Below, piece by piece: positions 24,433-32,915 of a stretch of DNA of 35,749 nt. Every line of letters starts with the position of its first letter. Position 1 is the stretch's first letter. Under the pieces are notes generated by a model. The model saw only the letters and a list, made by a program, of their open reading frames with translations, ran no database searches and had not been told where the DNA came from. Origin of the DNA: Nanobdellota archaeon (lineage in GTDB: Archaea; Nanobdellota; Nanobdellia; Pacearchaeales; GW2011-AR1); NCBI GenBank assembly GCA_018817905.1, contig JAHISS010000068.1, positions 1-35,749 of the forward strand, read 5' to 3'. The position numbers and the translations under genes are program-made.

Positions 24433-25239
24433 ATGGAAGAAGACATTCTAAAAAAACTCCTAAAAAAAATAATAACCGACTACGCCGGACCTGACGCTGA
24501 AAAGTTAGTTGACTTTCTATACAAAAAACAAAACGTGAACGAATTTGCTATAGCGAAAAAACTCGAGATGACAATCAACCAAACAAGAAACATGCTCTAC
24601 AAACTCGCCGACTCTGGCTTAGTCCAATTCATCAGAAAAAAAGACAAGAAAAAGGGAGGCTGGTATACTTATTTCTGGACGCTGAAAGCAAAAAGAAGCG
24701 TCATAAAATACAAAGAGAAAATAGCAAACGAAATTGAAGTATTAAAAAACAATTTACAACGCTTGCAGAGAGAACAACACTTTTTCTGTAAAAACTGCGA
24801 ACTTGAATACAGTGAAGAAAACGCTCTAACAAACGATTACACCTGCCCAGAATGCGGCGAAACTTTGGAAATGAAAGATACTACAAAAATAAATATACAA
24901 ATAGAAAGCCAGACTAAAAGACTAAAAGATACCCTTGAAAGAATAGAAAAAGAAATAAGCCTAATAGAAGAAAAAGAACTAAAGACAAAAGAGAAACGGA
25001 TTAAAGGGGAACAAAAGGAAAAAGAAGAAGAAAGAAAACGCAGAAGAAAGGAAAGAGAAAAAGAGAAAAAGAAAGAACTAAAGGAACAGGGAAAAAGCGC
25101 AAAGGTGAAAAAGCCAAAGTCTAAAGAGAAAATGAAAAAGAAATCCCCAAAAAAGTCTAAAAAAGCACCTTCAAAGAAAACAAGAAGTTCATTATTTAAA
25201 AAATTCAAACAATTTTCTAAAAAAAGGAAGAGGAAATAA
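24433..25239 (+). CDS. tfe: Transcription factor E (TFE alpha) with Lys/Glu-rich tail
   Basis: 268 residues. The N-terminal winged helix (about 1-90; KLVDFLYKKQNVNEFAIAKKL) is followed by a helical linker and a zinc ribbon with C119, C122, C138, C141 (FCKNC and YTCPEC). These are the two hallmarks of archaeal TFE, which helps TBP/TFB open promoters with RNA polymerase. Typical TFE ends after the ribbon at about 160-190 residues; here about 100 extra residues of coiled coil and Lys/Glu/Ser-rich, highly basic sequence follow. A TATA-like box (centre about 24408) is 25 nt before the ATG. Confidence 0.92.
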   Translation: MEEDILKKLLKKIITDYAGPDAEKLVDFLYKKQNVNEFAIAKKLEMTINQTRNMLYKLADSGLVQFIRKKDKKKGGWYTYFWTLKAKRSVIKYKEKIANEIEVLKNNLQRLQREQHFFCKNCELEYSEENALTNDYTCPECGETLEMKDTTKINIQIESQTKRLKDTLERIEKEISLIEEKELKTKEKRIKGEQKEKEEERKRRRKEREKEKKKELKEQGKSAKVKKPKSKEKMKKKSPKKSKKAPSKKTRSSLFKKFKQFSKKRKRK

Positions 25240-25249
25240 ATAATCCAGT

Positions 25250-25465
25250 CCTAAACCAAAAATGTTATCAAAAACAAACCCACAAAGAAAAGATTTAATA
25301 AAACTCCCAATCGCAGAAGATAAAACCAAAAGACAATCATTATTAACAACCCATATCATCCCATCTGATTCTGGTTTATGTGATAATCTTAAGGCGGGGG
25401 TGGCATTTACCCAAGCACACCAAGCGACAGAAATTTCTTTTCAATTAAACCTCAAGTTAAAGAAA
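25250..25465 (+). repeat. Dispersed intergenic repeat, copy B (contains 68-codon ORF 25262-25468)
   Basis: The fullest copy after A, between tfe and the rhomboid gene. Its small ORF starts 22 nt after the tfe stop and its TGA overlaps the rhomboid ATG (ATGA), so it could act as a coupled leader peptide. Shared with copy A over about 200 nt, with an in-frame 15-nt difference. Confidence 0.65.
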
Positions 25466-26316
25466 TGAACTACTATCAAATACGCAAGAAAAAGAGAAGC
25501 AGCCTTTTGCAAAAGGTGGAAGGTTTTTCCGTAGTAACATGGCTCATAATCATAAATATAATTTTTTCAATAACTGGATTTATTTTCTTCGGAATTTCTG
25601 AAGATTACATCAGCTACCTCGCTCTCAAGCCAGAAAATATCTTGCAGGGAAAGTATCTCTGGACATTAATCACTCACATGTTTGTCCACGGAGGAGTTTT
25701 CCATTTATTTGTCAATATGTTTTCCTTATTTTTCATTGGGAGATGGACTGAAAAAATAATTGGAGGAAGGAGGTTTTTTTGGTTTTACTTCGCGGCTGGC
25801 TTATTTGCCGTAACCCTTACAACATTATTGTCAGTATTTCTTGGAACAAGCGAACTTGGGATGAGAATTTTCGGATCGCCAGAAGTTTTCATGGTTGGAG
25901 CATCCGGAGCTATATTTGGATTAGTAGGAATATTATCCATCTTAATCCCTAAAAGCAAGGTTTCCCTAATCTTTGGGCCGTTGGTGGTTATAGTTGCTCA
26001 AATCATCTTAGAAAAAAGTTTCCCAAGCTTTTCAGGAATTATTAACGTTATTTCGACTGTGTTAATATTTGGGATGATAATTTTTCTTTTCTCTCCTAAC
26101 AATGCAATGAGATCATTGGCTATGCCAATAACAATCAGTCTTTGGATGGTTCCTTTAATTGCGATAGTTCCATTAGTTTTAATAAGTTTATTTATTGCTC
26201 TCCCAATCGGAAACGTCGCACACTTCGGCGGCTTCCTCGCCGGAATCATCTACGGATTATATCTCAAAACAAAATACAAGAAGAAAGTCCAAAGGTTGCA
26301 AAAGATGTTCCGATGA
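25465..26316 (+). CDS. Rhomboid intramembrane serine protease
   Basis: The 283-residue protein has six to seven hydrophobic helices. Catalytic serine S147 lies in GASGAIFG and the histidine partner H253 in AHFGGFLAG. The HxxxN motif (H80, N84) follows the HMFVHGG turn. All rhomboid signature residues are present. It cleaves transmembrane segments of client proteins; single-pass surface proteins in this window, such as the leader-anchored proteases, are conceivable substrates (inference only). Start at the ATG overlapping the small ORF stop in repeat copy B. Its stop codon begins the first arm of the inverted repeat controlling the next gene. Confidence 0.95.
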   Translation: MNYYQIRKKKRSSLLQKVEGFSVVTWLIIINIIFSITGFIFFGISEDYISYLALKPENILQGKYLWTLITHMFVHGGVFHLFVNMFSLFFIGRWTEKIIGGRRFFWFYFAAGLFAVTLTTLLSVFLGTSELGMRIFGSPEVFMVGASGAIFGLVGILSILIPKSKVSLIFGPLVVIVAQIILEKSFPSFSGIINVISTVLIFGMIIFLFSPNNAMRSLAMPITISLWMVPLIAIVPLVLISLFIALPIGNVAHFGGFLAGIIYGLYLKTKYKKKVQRLQKMFR

Positions 26317-26376
26317 TTACCATTACATTTTAACAAATTCAGAAAGATTTAAATAAAAAGTAATGGTAATAAAATA
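26316..26376 (+). promoter_or_regulatory. fic promoter bracketed by an 11-bp inverted repeat
   Basis: Arms ATTACCATTAC (26316-26326) and GTAATGGTAAT (26360-26370) are perfect inverse copies. The TATA box (gatttaaata, centre about 26351) lies between them, 26 nt before the fic ATG, and the second arm covers the expected start-site region. Such placement is typical of a repressor operator; alternatively, as RNA, it would form a hairpin after the rhomboid stop. Confidence 0.6.
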
Positions 26377-27228
26377 ATGAGAATCATAAAAAGAAAAAAA
26401 GGCGATAAAGAATATTTTTACCTACAGCACTCGTTCAGAAAAAAAGGAAAAATAATAACCAAGGAAAAATATCTTGGGAAAAAAGTTCCTTCTAATATCG
26501 AGAAGATTAAAGAAGAGCTTGTCCACGAAACAAAAAGAGAGCTTTATCTCAAGTTAGAAAAAATAAAAAACCATTTTCAAGAAGAATGGAAAAAAATTCC
26601 AAAATCTGCGAGAGAGAGAGAGTTAAAAGAAATCGCAATTGCTTTCACATACAATACAAACGCAATTGAGGGGTCGACTATAACGCTTGAAGAAACAGAA
26701 GGAATCATTCGGGAAAACATTGCGCCAAACAAACCCCTGAGAGATGTTAAAGAAACAGAAGACCACAACAAAGTTTTTCTCAATCTTTTGAACAAAAAAG
26801 AAAAGTTTACAAAGAAATTGCTTTTGAAATGGCATAAAGAAATTTTTAGCCAAACAAAGAAAGATATTGCTGGAAAATTTAGAGACTATTTTGTCAGAGT
26901 CGGAAACTACCGCGCAATAGATTGGCAGGATATTGATAAAGAAATGAAAAAACTAATCAAATTCGTTGACTCTGAAAATATTAACCCCGTTGAACTATCT
27001 GCCCGCGCACATTATCGCTTTGAAAAAATCCATCCTTTTGGCGACGGCAACGGGCGTGTCGGTCGTCTCCTCATGAACTTCATACTTTGGCACAATTCCT
27101 ATCCAACGTTGATAACAGAATATAAAAAAAGACGCTCGTATTACAAAGCACTGCGAAAAGATGAAGATAAATTTGTAGATTACTTCCTCAGGCGATATCT
27201 CGCAGTTCATGGAAACAGAGCGGAATGA
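26377..27228 (+). CDS. Fic-domain protein (AMPylase-type) with autoinhibitory motif
   Basis: 283 residues. The Fic core has the complete motif HPFGDGNGR (H219-R227), predicting active AMP transfer (or deAMPylation) to protein hydroxyls. The N-terminal inhibitory helix carries TNAIEG (T94-G99, S/T-x-x-x-E-G/N), whose Glu98 normally blocks ATP gamma-phosphate binding, a class II arrangement. The first 45 residues (KEYFYLQHSFRKKGKIITKE) form a basic beta segment common in archaeal Fic proteins. It may regulate a target in the same cell or form a toxin-like module. The promoter is bracketed by a perfect inverted repeat. Confidence 0.93.
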   Translation: MRIIKRKKGDKEYFYLQHSFRKKGKIITKEKYLGKKVPSNIEKIKEELVHETKRELYLKLEKIKNHFQEEWKKIPKSARERELKEIAIAFTYNTNAIEGSTITLEETEGIIRENIAPNKPLRDVKETEDHNKVFLNLLNKKEKFTKKLLLKWHKEIFSQTKKDIAGKFRDYFVRVGNYRAIDWQDIDKEMKKLIKFVDSENINPVELSARAHYRFEKIHPFGDGNGRVGRLLMNFILWHNSYPTLITEYKKRRSYYKALRKDEDKFVDYFLRRYLAVHGNRAE

Positions 27229-27231
27229 ATA

Positions 27232-27460
27232 ATCAAAAATAAAATGCCATCAAAAACAAACCCACGAAAAAAAGATTCGATGTTTAATTTTAGATTTAAT
27301 TATCAAGTAAAATTCCAAATCACAGCAAGTAAAGTCAGAAGACAACCATTATTAACAACACAAATTATCGGATATGATAATCTCTTGGAGGCGGAACATT
27401 TTTATCCAGTAGTAATCTCTTTGGATTTCTCTTCAATTAAATTCCAGCTACAACAATCAA
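27232..27460 (+). repeat. Dispersed intergenic repeat, copy C (contains 73-codon ORF 27244-27465)
   Basis: More diverged than A and B, but the start (aaaacaaacccac), middle (agaagacaaccattattaac, tgataatct) and end (ctcttcaattaaa) align. Its small ORF is homologous (shared KTNPRKKD and a RQxLLTTxII segment) and ends 2 nt before the ATG of the SpoIIM-like gene. Indels relative to B keep the frame. Confidence 0.5.
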
Positions 27461-27467
27461 TGTGACA

Positions 27468-28055
27468 ATGAAAAAACAAAACCTCTCCGTAAAAACACAA
27501 TTCAAAGAAGCCATTTCCTATTTGAAAGAATCAACAAATTACATCTACGCGTCAGTCGCAATTTTCTTCGCAAGTTCAATCGCTGGTTTTATCTTCAGCA
27601 CACATCTCTCATTCATCGACAAACTCCTCGCAGAACTCATCGCCAAAACCCAAGATCTCAACACCGCGGAAATGGTTTTTTTCATTTTACAAAACAACCT
27701 GCAAAGTTCCTTCTTCGCAATCTTGCTCGGGGTTTTCCTCGGCCTGTTCCCACTTTTCGCCGCAATCTCCAACGGCGTTGTTCTCGGCTATGTCTTATCA
27801 AAAACTTACGAAGTCGCCGGCTTTCTTTCTTGGTGGCGGCTCCTTCCCCACGGAATCTTCGAACTCCCAGCAATTTTCATATCAATCGGCCTTGGAATAA
27901 AATTTGGATTTACCATCTTCCTAAACAAAAAAATCCGCATCAAAGAATTCAAAAGGCGATTCTACAATTCGCTCAACACATTCCTCATGCTCATCATCCC
28001 GCTACTGATAATCGCCGCAATTATCGAAGGTCTGTTGATCGGTCTGCTTAGTTAG
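27468..28055 (+). CDS. SpoIIM/DUF95-like integral membrane protein
   Basis: About 195 residues from the ATG at 27468 (an in-frame GTG at 27462 is possible). Five hydrophobic helices are visible. The PHGIFELPAIFIS motif (about 127-139) is the signature of the stage II sporulation M family, which is common in archaea although they do not sporulate; function there is unknown. Its end overlaps the end of the converging gene at 28048 by 8 nt. No obvious promoter of its own is visible; expression may come from upstream through repeat copy C. Confidence 0.85.
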   Translation: MKKQNLSVKTQFKEAISYLKESTNYIYASVAIFFASSIAGFIFSTHLSFIDKLLAELIAKTQDLNTAEMVFFILQNNLQSSFFAILLGVFLGLFPLFAAISNGVVLGYVLSKTYEVAGFLSWWRLLPHGIFELPAIFISIGLGIKFGFTIFLNKKIRIKEFKRRFYNSLNTFLMLIIPLLIIAAIIEGLLIGLLS

Positions 28056-28365
28056 GCTCAAACAATCTCCAGGCAATGCTAAAATCTCTATCTCCATAAT
28101 CTTTGTAAGCGCGCGCCAATCTCTTCGCATCATCAAGAAGTTCATCGCCAAAAAGTTCCAGAAAAGACATAGTAGCATAAACCTTGAGATAAGGCCTTTC
28201 ATCTTTCTTCAAACGCGATTTCCTCACAGCTCTAAAAACATCCAACGCTCTTCCTCTTTTAACAGAATAACCTCCTCCCAAAACCGCCTCTGCAATTTCA
28301 ATATATCTCAACGTCTTGTCTAACGCATTCCTATCTCTTCCCCGCTGGTCATCAATTCCTTCCAT
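28048..28365 (-). CDS. Small helical hypothetical protein
   Basis: The 105-residue soluble, helical, basic protein contains ALDKTLRYIEIAEAVL, KVYATMSFLELFGDELLDDA and a C-terminal DFSIAWRLFEPN. I do not recognise it. It converges with the SpoIIM-like gene, overlapping by 8 nt at the 3' ends. A TATA-like cttaaaaag (centre about 28388) lies 23 nt upstream of the ATG, and a 7-bp hairpin (attgttg/caacaat, 28396-28412) lies just upstream of that. Confidence 0.6.
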   Translation of the reverse strand: MEGIDDQRGRDRNALDKTLRYIEIAEAVLGGGYSVKRGRALDVFRAVRKSRLKKDERPYLKVYATMSFLELFGDELLDDAKRLARAYKDYGDRDFSIAWRLFEPN

Positions 28366-28434
28366 CGCTTCACAACTAAAAGACGCTTTTTAAGAATTGT
28401 TGTAACAACAATCTTCTGCAATAACAAATAAAAC

Positions 28435-28827
28435 TCACCCAAACAATCCCTTAAACCAATCCCAAAACCCTTCACCTTCAGGAGAAAGCCGCATCTCCTC
28501 TTTCTCAACAGAAACTCCGACACGTTGCTCAGATGCTGGTTCTCTTTGAGACGCTTCTCGTGGGACGCTTCCGTTGTCTTCCACCATATCTTTTTCACAA
28601 CAATAATATCCAGGATAACCTTCATCAGCACATTCATCTCCAGAAGCCAATATCACATTACAATCATCCGGCAACATACAAACACCTCCTAACTCGCTAC
28701 ACGTCAAAGGCATTGTCCGAACACAACATTGATAATCTGAACCATATTCTTGCTCACACCAAACATCTCCTTCTGGAATAGGATCTTGACCGCAGCCGTC
28801 GCTGCGGCATTGGTGTTGTGGTTCGCA
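28435..28827 (-). repeat. Shared C-terminal cassette, copy 3
   Basis: Same length and cysteine pattern as copy 1. Silent positions are also largely conserved, pointing to recent duplication or gene conversion rather than ancient common descent alone. Confidence 0.85.
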
Positions 28828-31800
28828 CGGCACTAGCACATCGCATTCAAACACAGGATACTGCCCGTCTTCCTGGCACCAAACATTTTCAAAATCCCAA
28901 TCAACATAAGTATCGGCAGGTCTTGGTACAGATGTCATCTCTTCTGTAGTTCTGCCTTCACCACCATCACTCCAGTCTGTTCCAGATGAATTAATATCCC
29001 AGTAAGATGAAACTACTTCTGTATCTGAATAACCAGCCTCAATGATTAAGCCACCACCAGAACCTACATCCCCTGTAGAGTATGAATTAATAATATCCCC
29101 TGGATTAAGTTCTCCAACCAATCCCCCACCATAAGAACTTGAAACTTCCACATTTGCATAAGAATTTAAAACCATTACACCTTCCCCGACTCCCACTAAA
29201 CCTCCTACTGTGTCTCCCCCATCTATCGCACCATCCACAGATACTTGGGAAATAAACGTCCAAAAAGACCGCCCGACCAACCCTCCAGTTTCATCACCAC
29301 CGACCAAATTAATATTCCTCATCTTAGTATTCTTAATAGTCCCGCCGTGAGACAAGCCAACCAAACCCCCCAACTCGTATACACCATTTGAAAAGTTAAT
29401 ATTTTCCAGCCAAACATTAGAGATAATGCCTCGGAACACATTCCCAAAAAAACCAACCCTCTCTCTATATCCATTAAAACTAACATTGGATATCTTAAAC
29501 CCGTTACCATTATACGACCCCTTAAACCGAGAGTCCATAGCAATTGGCTCAAATTCCCCCCACCCAGATAAATCAATATCGCAAACCTGAACATAATGGT
29601 AATCCAGATTATTTCTCACGTTGTCAAGATCCTCGGCTGTACAAATTTCTATGTCTTCATAATCACATGATGAAGAACAACCATCTCTATCTAATACATT
29701 TCCATCATCACATTCCTCTCCTGTCTCTCTTTTTCCATTACCGCAAATCCTGAATTCTTCCCATGCTAACATTGGATAATCCCCATCAGACTGAAGCCAA
29801 ACATTTTCAAAATCCCAACCAACATAAGTATTCTCAGGCCTTGGTACCGAAGTCATCTCTTCTGTTGTGCGACCTTCGCCACCAGCGCTCCAATCTGTTC
29901 CAGATGAATTGATATCCCAATAAGAGGATATTATTTCTAGCTCATAACCTTGCATGGACTTATTTTGTCCAATCAAACCGCGGCCCAAAATATTCCCATT
30001 TGTAATCCCAACAGAATATGAATTGTTAATTGTACCCGTCCCCGCTACAAGACCGCCAACTAACCCCCCCACATGTTCACCTGTAGAAAGTCTTACATCA
30101 GAATGAGAGTTCTCTATTTTACTGTCACAACCACAGGTACGACATAAATCACCAAAACTTTCCACTAAACCGCCCAAAAAAATACCCGGCCATTGTGTAT
30201 TCACTTCTCCAACAGAATACGAACTCCTAATTATCCCATCGCACATATCTCCAACTAATCCTCCGGCATGGCCTTCAATCACAATGTCTGCAGCAGACTT
30301 TTCAATCGTACTCCTATAAGAATAACCTACTAATCCTCCAACAGTTATAACACCGCCACCTTCAATAAATCCAGATACAGAAACCCCACTGATGTTTGCA
30401 TACATGGCTTCCCCTACCAATCCTCCCCTGAAATTTACATATTGTGCCTCTAATGTAATGTTTTCAAGTTTAAGGTTCTTAACTTCTCCATTTTTTATTA
30501 GTCCAAATAAACCACTATACCAATAAGAACTGCTCTGAAATAGATTTGATATTTTATGGCCTTGTCCATCGTATAAACCGGAAAAGTGAACAGGGCCTAT
30601 GTCAACAGAACGTATCGGTTCAAATTCGCCCCATTCAGATAAATCAATATCACAAACTTGAATGTAATGGTAGTCCAAATTACTCCTCACATTATCAAGG
30701 TCCTCTGGTGTACAAATTTCTATTGGTGGGCGTAGTGTTAATAACACATGAACATCAATAACCTGGTCTTCAATAACTTCCTCAGTTATTATCTCATCAG
30801 AGTAAAATTTCCTTGTTAATTTAATCTCGCGCTCCCCTGTTTTCAGCCCAATAACTCTAGGTGTCTCCCCCCTGTAAACAAACTCCTGAGTAATTTCATC
30901 CTTAACATAAACTCCTGCTCCAGATGGTTCAGATGTGACATTCAAATATCCGATAGGATACATCAACAACCCGCAATTCTCAAAAATGCTTTCATTAGCG
31001 TCATCACAATCTCCAATAACACCATCACATGGTGGACAATTGTCTGGCTTCACACCAATACCCCAGTTACAATACCCATCTCCATCATTATCATTACATA
31101 ACTTCTCTGGAGGATCCGACAAAAGAGGTTGCGGCTCTTCAACCGCATAAGCAAACCATGAATCAATACCAGAATCGCCCATTAAAATTTTAAAGTAGCC
31201 GTCCTCCCCCCAACCAGTTCCCCAGCTATTTTTCACAATCCAATACTCCATTCCATCATACATTCCCCAGCCAACAATAGTCACTGAATGATCTCCCTCC
31301 CGGCGGCCAGTTACATGAAAATAAATTCCTTCACTGTACACTAAAAAATCCTCATAAATTTCCATCCCAACATTGACAGGCCCGTATTCCATAATTGTCT
31401 GTTTTATTGCATCAACAGACAACGTCGGGTTGGCATAAGAAACTATTTTCCACGCTGTCTGCTGCCAATCAGCACATCTATTACTGCAATCACTATCAGT
31501 CGCTGTGTAAGGAAAACATTCTTCTGCTGACACACCGTTGTTTTGAAGATAATCACTAAATAGTTCTTCTATTTCATAAGTATAAGCACCATTACACCCA
31601 TCCCCAAGATAACACGACACCAAGTCCTGTTCCGACATGTCAATGTCTAAATCAGGATTATTGTAATAAGCATTTGTACTTCCTTCAAGGGATGCGAGAG
31701 CACCAAATGCCCAACAGCTTCCACAAGCTGCTTGATCTTTTATTGAAGTAATATAATCTTCACCATGCTGCTCTCTCCAATCAAAAAAATCAGGCAACAT

Positions 31801-32244
31801 TTCCGATCTCTCTCCAGAACCAACTTGTTCTTCTATCGGAGTTGTCGGAGGTTTAAGACCATACAAAGATTCTCGCTCTTCATCACTTAAAAGATATTTA
31901 GAAGTGAAATCTGCTTCCCACAATCCCCCCTTATCCTGGACCTCTTTCCTAATCTCCTTCAATTCATAATTTAATTCTGTCTGCCTTTCAGGAGACAAAC
32001 TCTTTAGCCCCTCTTTTATCTCTAAAGGCAGAGAATTTATTTCCTCACTGTTAAAATCAATTGAATACTCGGATAACAAATTATCTTGCACCTCTCTTAT
32101 ATCACTATCACTGGACGTGATGGGCGGGGCACCTCTTCGCCCAGGACTCAACTCCAAATCATTTTCTAACAAAAAATACTCCGCTCCACTAAAAACCAAA
32201 ACAAAAACCACAATCAAAACAATCCCAACAACCTCTTTCCTCAT
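28435..32244 (-). CDS. Giant exported papain-like (C1A) protease with PEGA and duplicated GLUG modules
   Basis: 1269 residues. The leader MRKEVVGIVLIVVFVLVFSG matches the other two proteases. A short helical propeptide (about 40-140) precedes a papain domain (about 148-355) with Q171, C177 (ACGSCWAF), H319 and N339 (KNSWGTGWGE). An Asp-rich repeat (DNDGDGYCNWG) and a PEGA domain (about 431-505) follow. Then come a GLUG module (about 506-820), a Myxococcus-type Cys repeat (CGNGKRETGEECDDGN, about 833), a second GLUG module (about 863-1127) and the shared cassette (1140-1269, ending FWDWFKGLFG). The two GLUG modules start and end with nearly the same sentences (EICTxEDLDNV; GRTTEEMTSVPRP), so one arose by duplication. 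The TATA box (centre about 32270) is 26 nt before the ATG. Confidence 0.92.
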   Translation of the reverse strand: MRKEVVGIVLIVVFVLVFSGAEYFLLENDLELSPGRRGAPPITSSDSDIREVQDNLLSEYSIDFNSEEINSLPLEIKEGLKSLSPERQTELNYELKEIRKEVQDKGGLWEADFTSKYLLSDEERESLYGLKPPTTPIEEQVGSGERSEMLPDFFDWREQHGEDYITSIKDQAACGSCWAFGALASLEGSTNAYYNNPDLDIDMSEQDLVSCYLGDGCNGAYTYEIEELFSDYLQNNGVSAEECFPYTATDSDCSNRCADWQQTAWKIVSYANPTLSVDAIKQTIMEYGPVNVGMEIYEDFLVYSEGIYFHVTGRREGDHSVTIVGWGMYDGMEYWIVKNSWGTGWGEDGYFKILMGDSGIDSWFAYAVEEPQPLLSDPPEKLCNDNDGDGYCNWGIGVKPDNCPPCDGVIGDCDDANESIFENCGLLMYPIGYLNVTSEPSGAGVYVKDEITQEFVYRGETPRVIGLKTGEREIKLTRKFYSDEIITEEVIEDQVIDVHVLLTLRPPIEICTPEDLDNVRSNLDYHYIQVCDIDLSEWGEFEPIRSVDIGPVHFSGLYDGQGHKISNLFQSSSYWYSGLFGLIKNGEVKNLKLENITLEAQYVNFRGGLVGEAMYANISGVSVSGFIEGGGVITVGGLVGYSYRSTIEKSAADIVIEGHAGGLVGDMCDGIIRSSYSVGEVNTQWPGIFLGGLVESFGDLCRTCGCDSKIENSHSDVRLSTGEHVGGLVGGLVAGTGTINNSYSVGITNGNILGRGLIGQNKSMQGYELEIISSYWDINSSGTDWSAGGEGRTTEEMTSVPRPENTYVGWDFENVWLQSDGDYPMLAWEEFRICGNGKRETGEECDDGNVLDRDGCSSSCDYEDIEICTAEDLDNVRNNLDYHYVQVCDIDLSGWGEFEPIAMDSRFKGSYNGNGFKISNVSFNGYRERVGFFGNVFRGIISNVWLENINFSNGVYELGGLVGLSHGGTIKNTKMRNINLVGGDETGGLVGRSFWTFISQVSVDGAIDGGDTVGGLVGVGEGVMVLNSYANVEVSSSYGGGLVGELNPGDIINSYSTGDVGSGGGLIIEAGYSDTEVVSSYWDINSSGTDWSDGGEGRTTEEMTSVPRPADTYVDWDFENVWCQEDGQYPVFECDVLVPCEPQHQCRSDGCGQDPIPEGDVWCEQEYGSDYQCCVRTMPLTCSELGGVCMLPDDCNVILASGDECADEGYPGYYCCEKDMVEDNGSVPREASQREPASEQRVGVSVEKEEMRLSPEGEGFWDWFKGLFG

Positions 32245-32383
32245 CCATCAATAAACTTTCAAAGATATATAAAATATTCCCTCCACTCAATCTCTCCGCA
32301 CAAAAATAAACATCTCTAAATTGATTTTTTCAACAACGCCCAACCACAACAAACCTTTAAAATAACTCAATCTATCTAAAACC
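32245..32383. promoter_or_regulatory. Divergent promoters of protease 3 and scpB
   Basis: The minus-strand TATA box (atatataaaat, 32265-32275) is 26 nt from the protease ATG. The plus-strand TATA box (ctttaaaata, centre about 32360) is 24 nt from the scpB ATG. Both predict leaderless transcripts. Confidence 0.65.
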
Positions 32384-32914
32384 ATGCACGAACATATAAC
32401 TGAAAAAAGCGTTGAAGAACTTGACACAGAAATCGAATTCGAGAATTTAAAAAAAATAGAAGCGGCGCTCTTCCTTGCCGGCAGGTTCATGACAATCCCA
32501 GAGCTCATAACTTTAACAGACGTCAATCCAATTCTTCTAAAGAAAATGCTCTCTGACCTTCAAGACAAATATAAAGATTCAGGGATAAACATAATCCAAC
32601 AGGAAAACTCCTGGAAAATGGACGTCTCTGAAGACCACATCTCAATGGTGAACAAACTCGCAACCGGCTCCAGCGAATTCACAAAAGCCGAGCAGGAAAC
32701 CCTTGCCATCATCGCCTACAAACAGCCAATAAAACAGTCGGTAATCATCAAAATCCGCGGCAACAAGGCCTACGACCACATAAAACAATTCGTAGAAATG
32801 AACCTCCTAAACAAAAAGAAAACCGGCCACACCGCAGAGCTCACCCTCACCGAAAGGTTTTACGATTATTTTAGTTTGAATAGAGACCAAGGTGAAGGAC
32901 TGAGAGGAGGGTAA
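32384..32914 (+). CDS. scpB: Segregation and condensation protein B (ScpB-like)
   Basis: The 176-residue protein contains two winged helices: KKIEAALFLAGRFMTIPELITL at the N-terminus, and EFTKAEQETLAIIAYKQPIKQS followed by IRGNKAYDHIKQFVEMNLL, the ScpB signature. It is the kleisin-associated subunit of SMC-ScpAB, acting in chromosome compaction; no ScpA or SMC gene is in the window. Its stop is followed after 1 nt by the GTG of the glycosyltransferase gene, so the two share a transcript although their functions look unrelated. Confidence 0.9.
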   Translation: MHEHITEKSVEELDTEIEFENLKKIEAALFLAGRFMTIPELITLTDVNPILLKKMLSDLQDKYKDSGINIIQQENSWKMDVSEDHISMVNKLATGSSEFTKAEQETLAIIAYKQPIKQSVIIKIRGNKAYDHIKQFVEMNLLNKKKTGHTAELTLTERFYDYFSLNRDQGEGLRGG

Positions 32915-32915
32915 G

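Noticed and set aside
24837..25208. 123-codon Phe/Ser-rich minus-strand ORF
   Set aside because: It is the antisense of the Lys/Glu-rich tail of TFE; composition explains the open frame.
25300..25400. C/D-box-like motifs (CTGA, TGTGATA) in repeat copy B
   Set aside because: The motifs are not kept in copies C, E and F and the spacing does not fit a standard C/D guide RNA.
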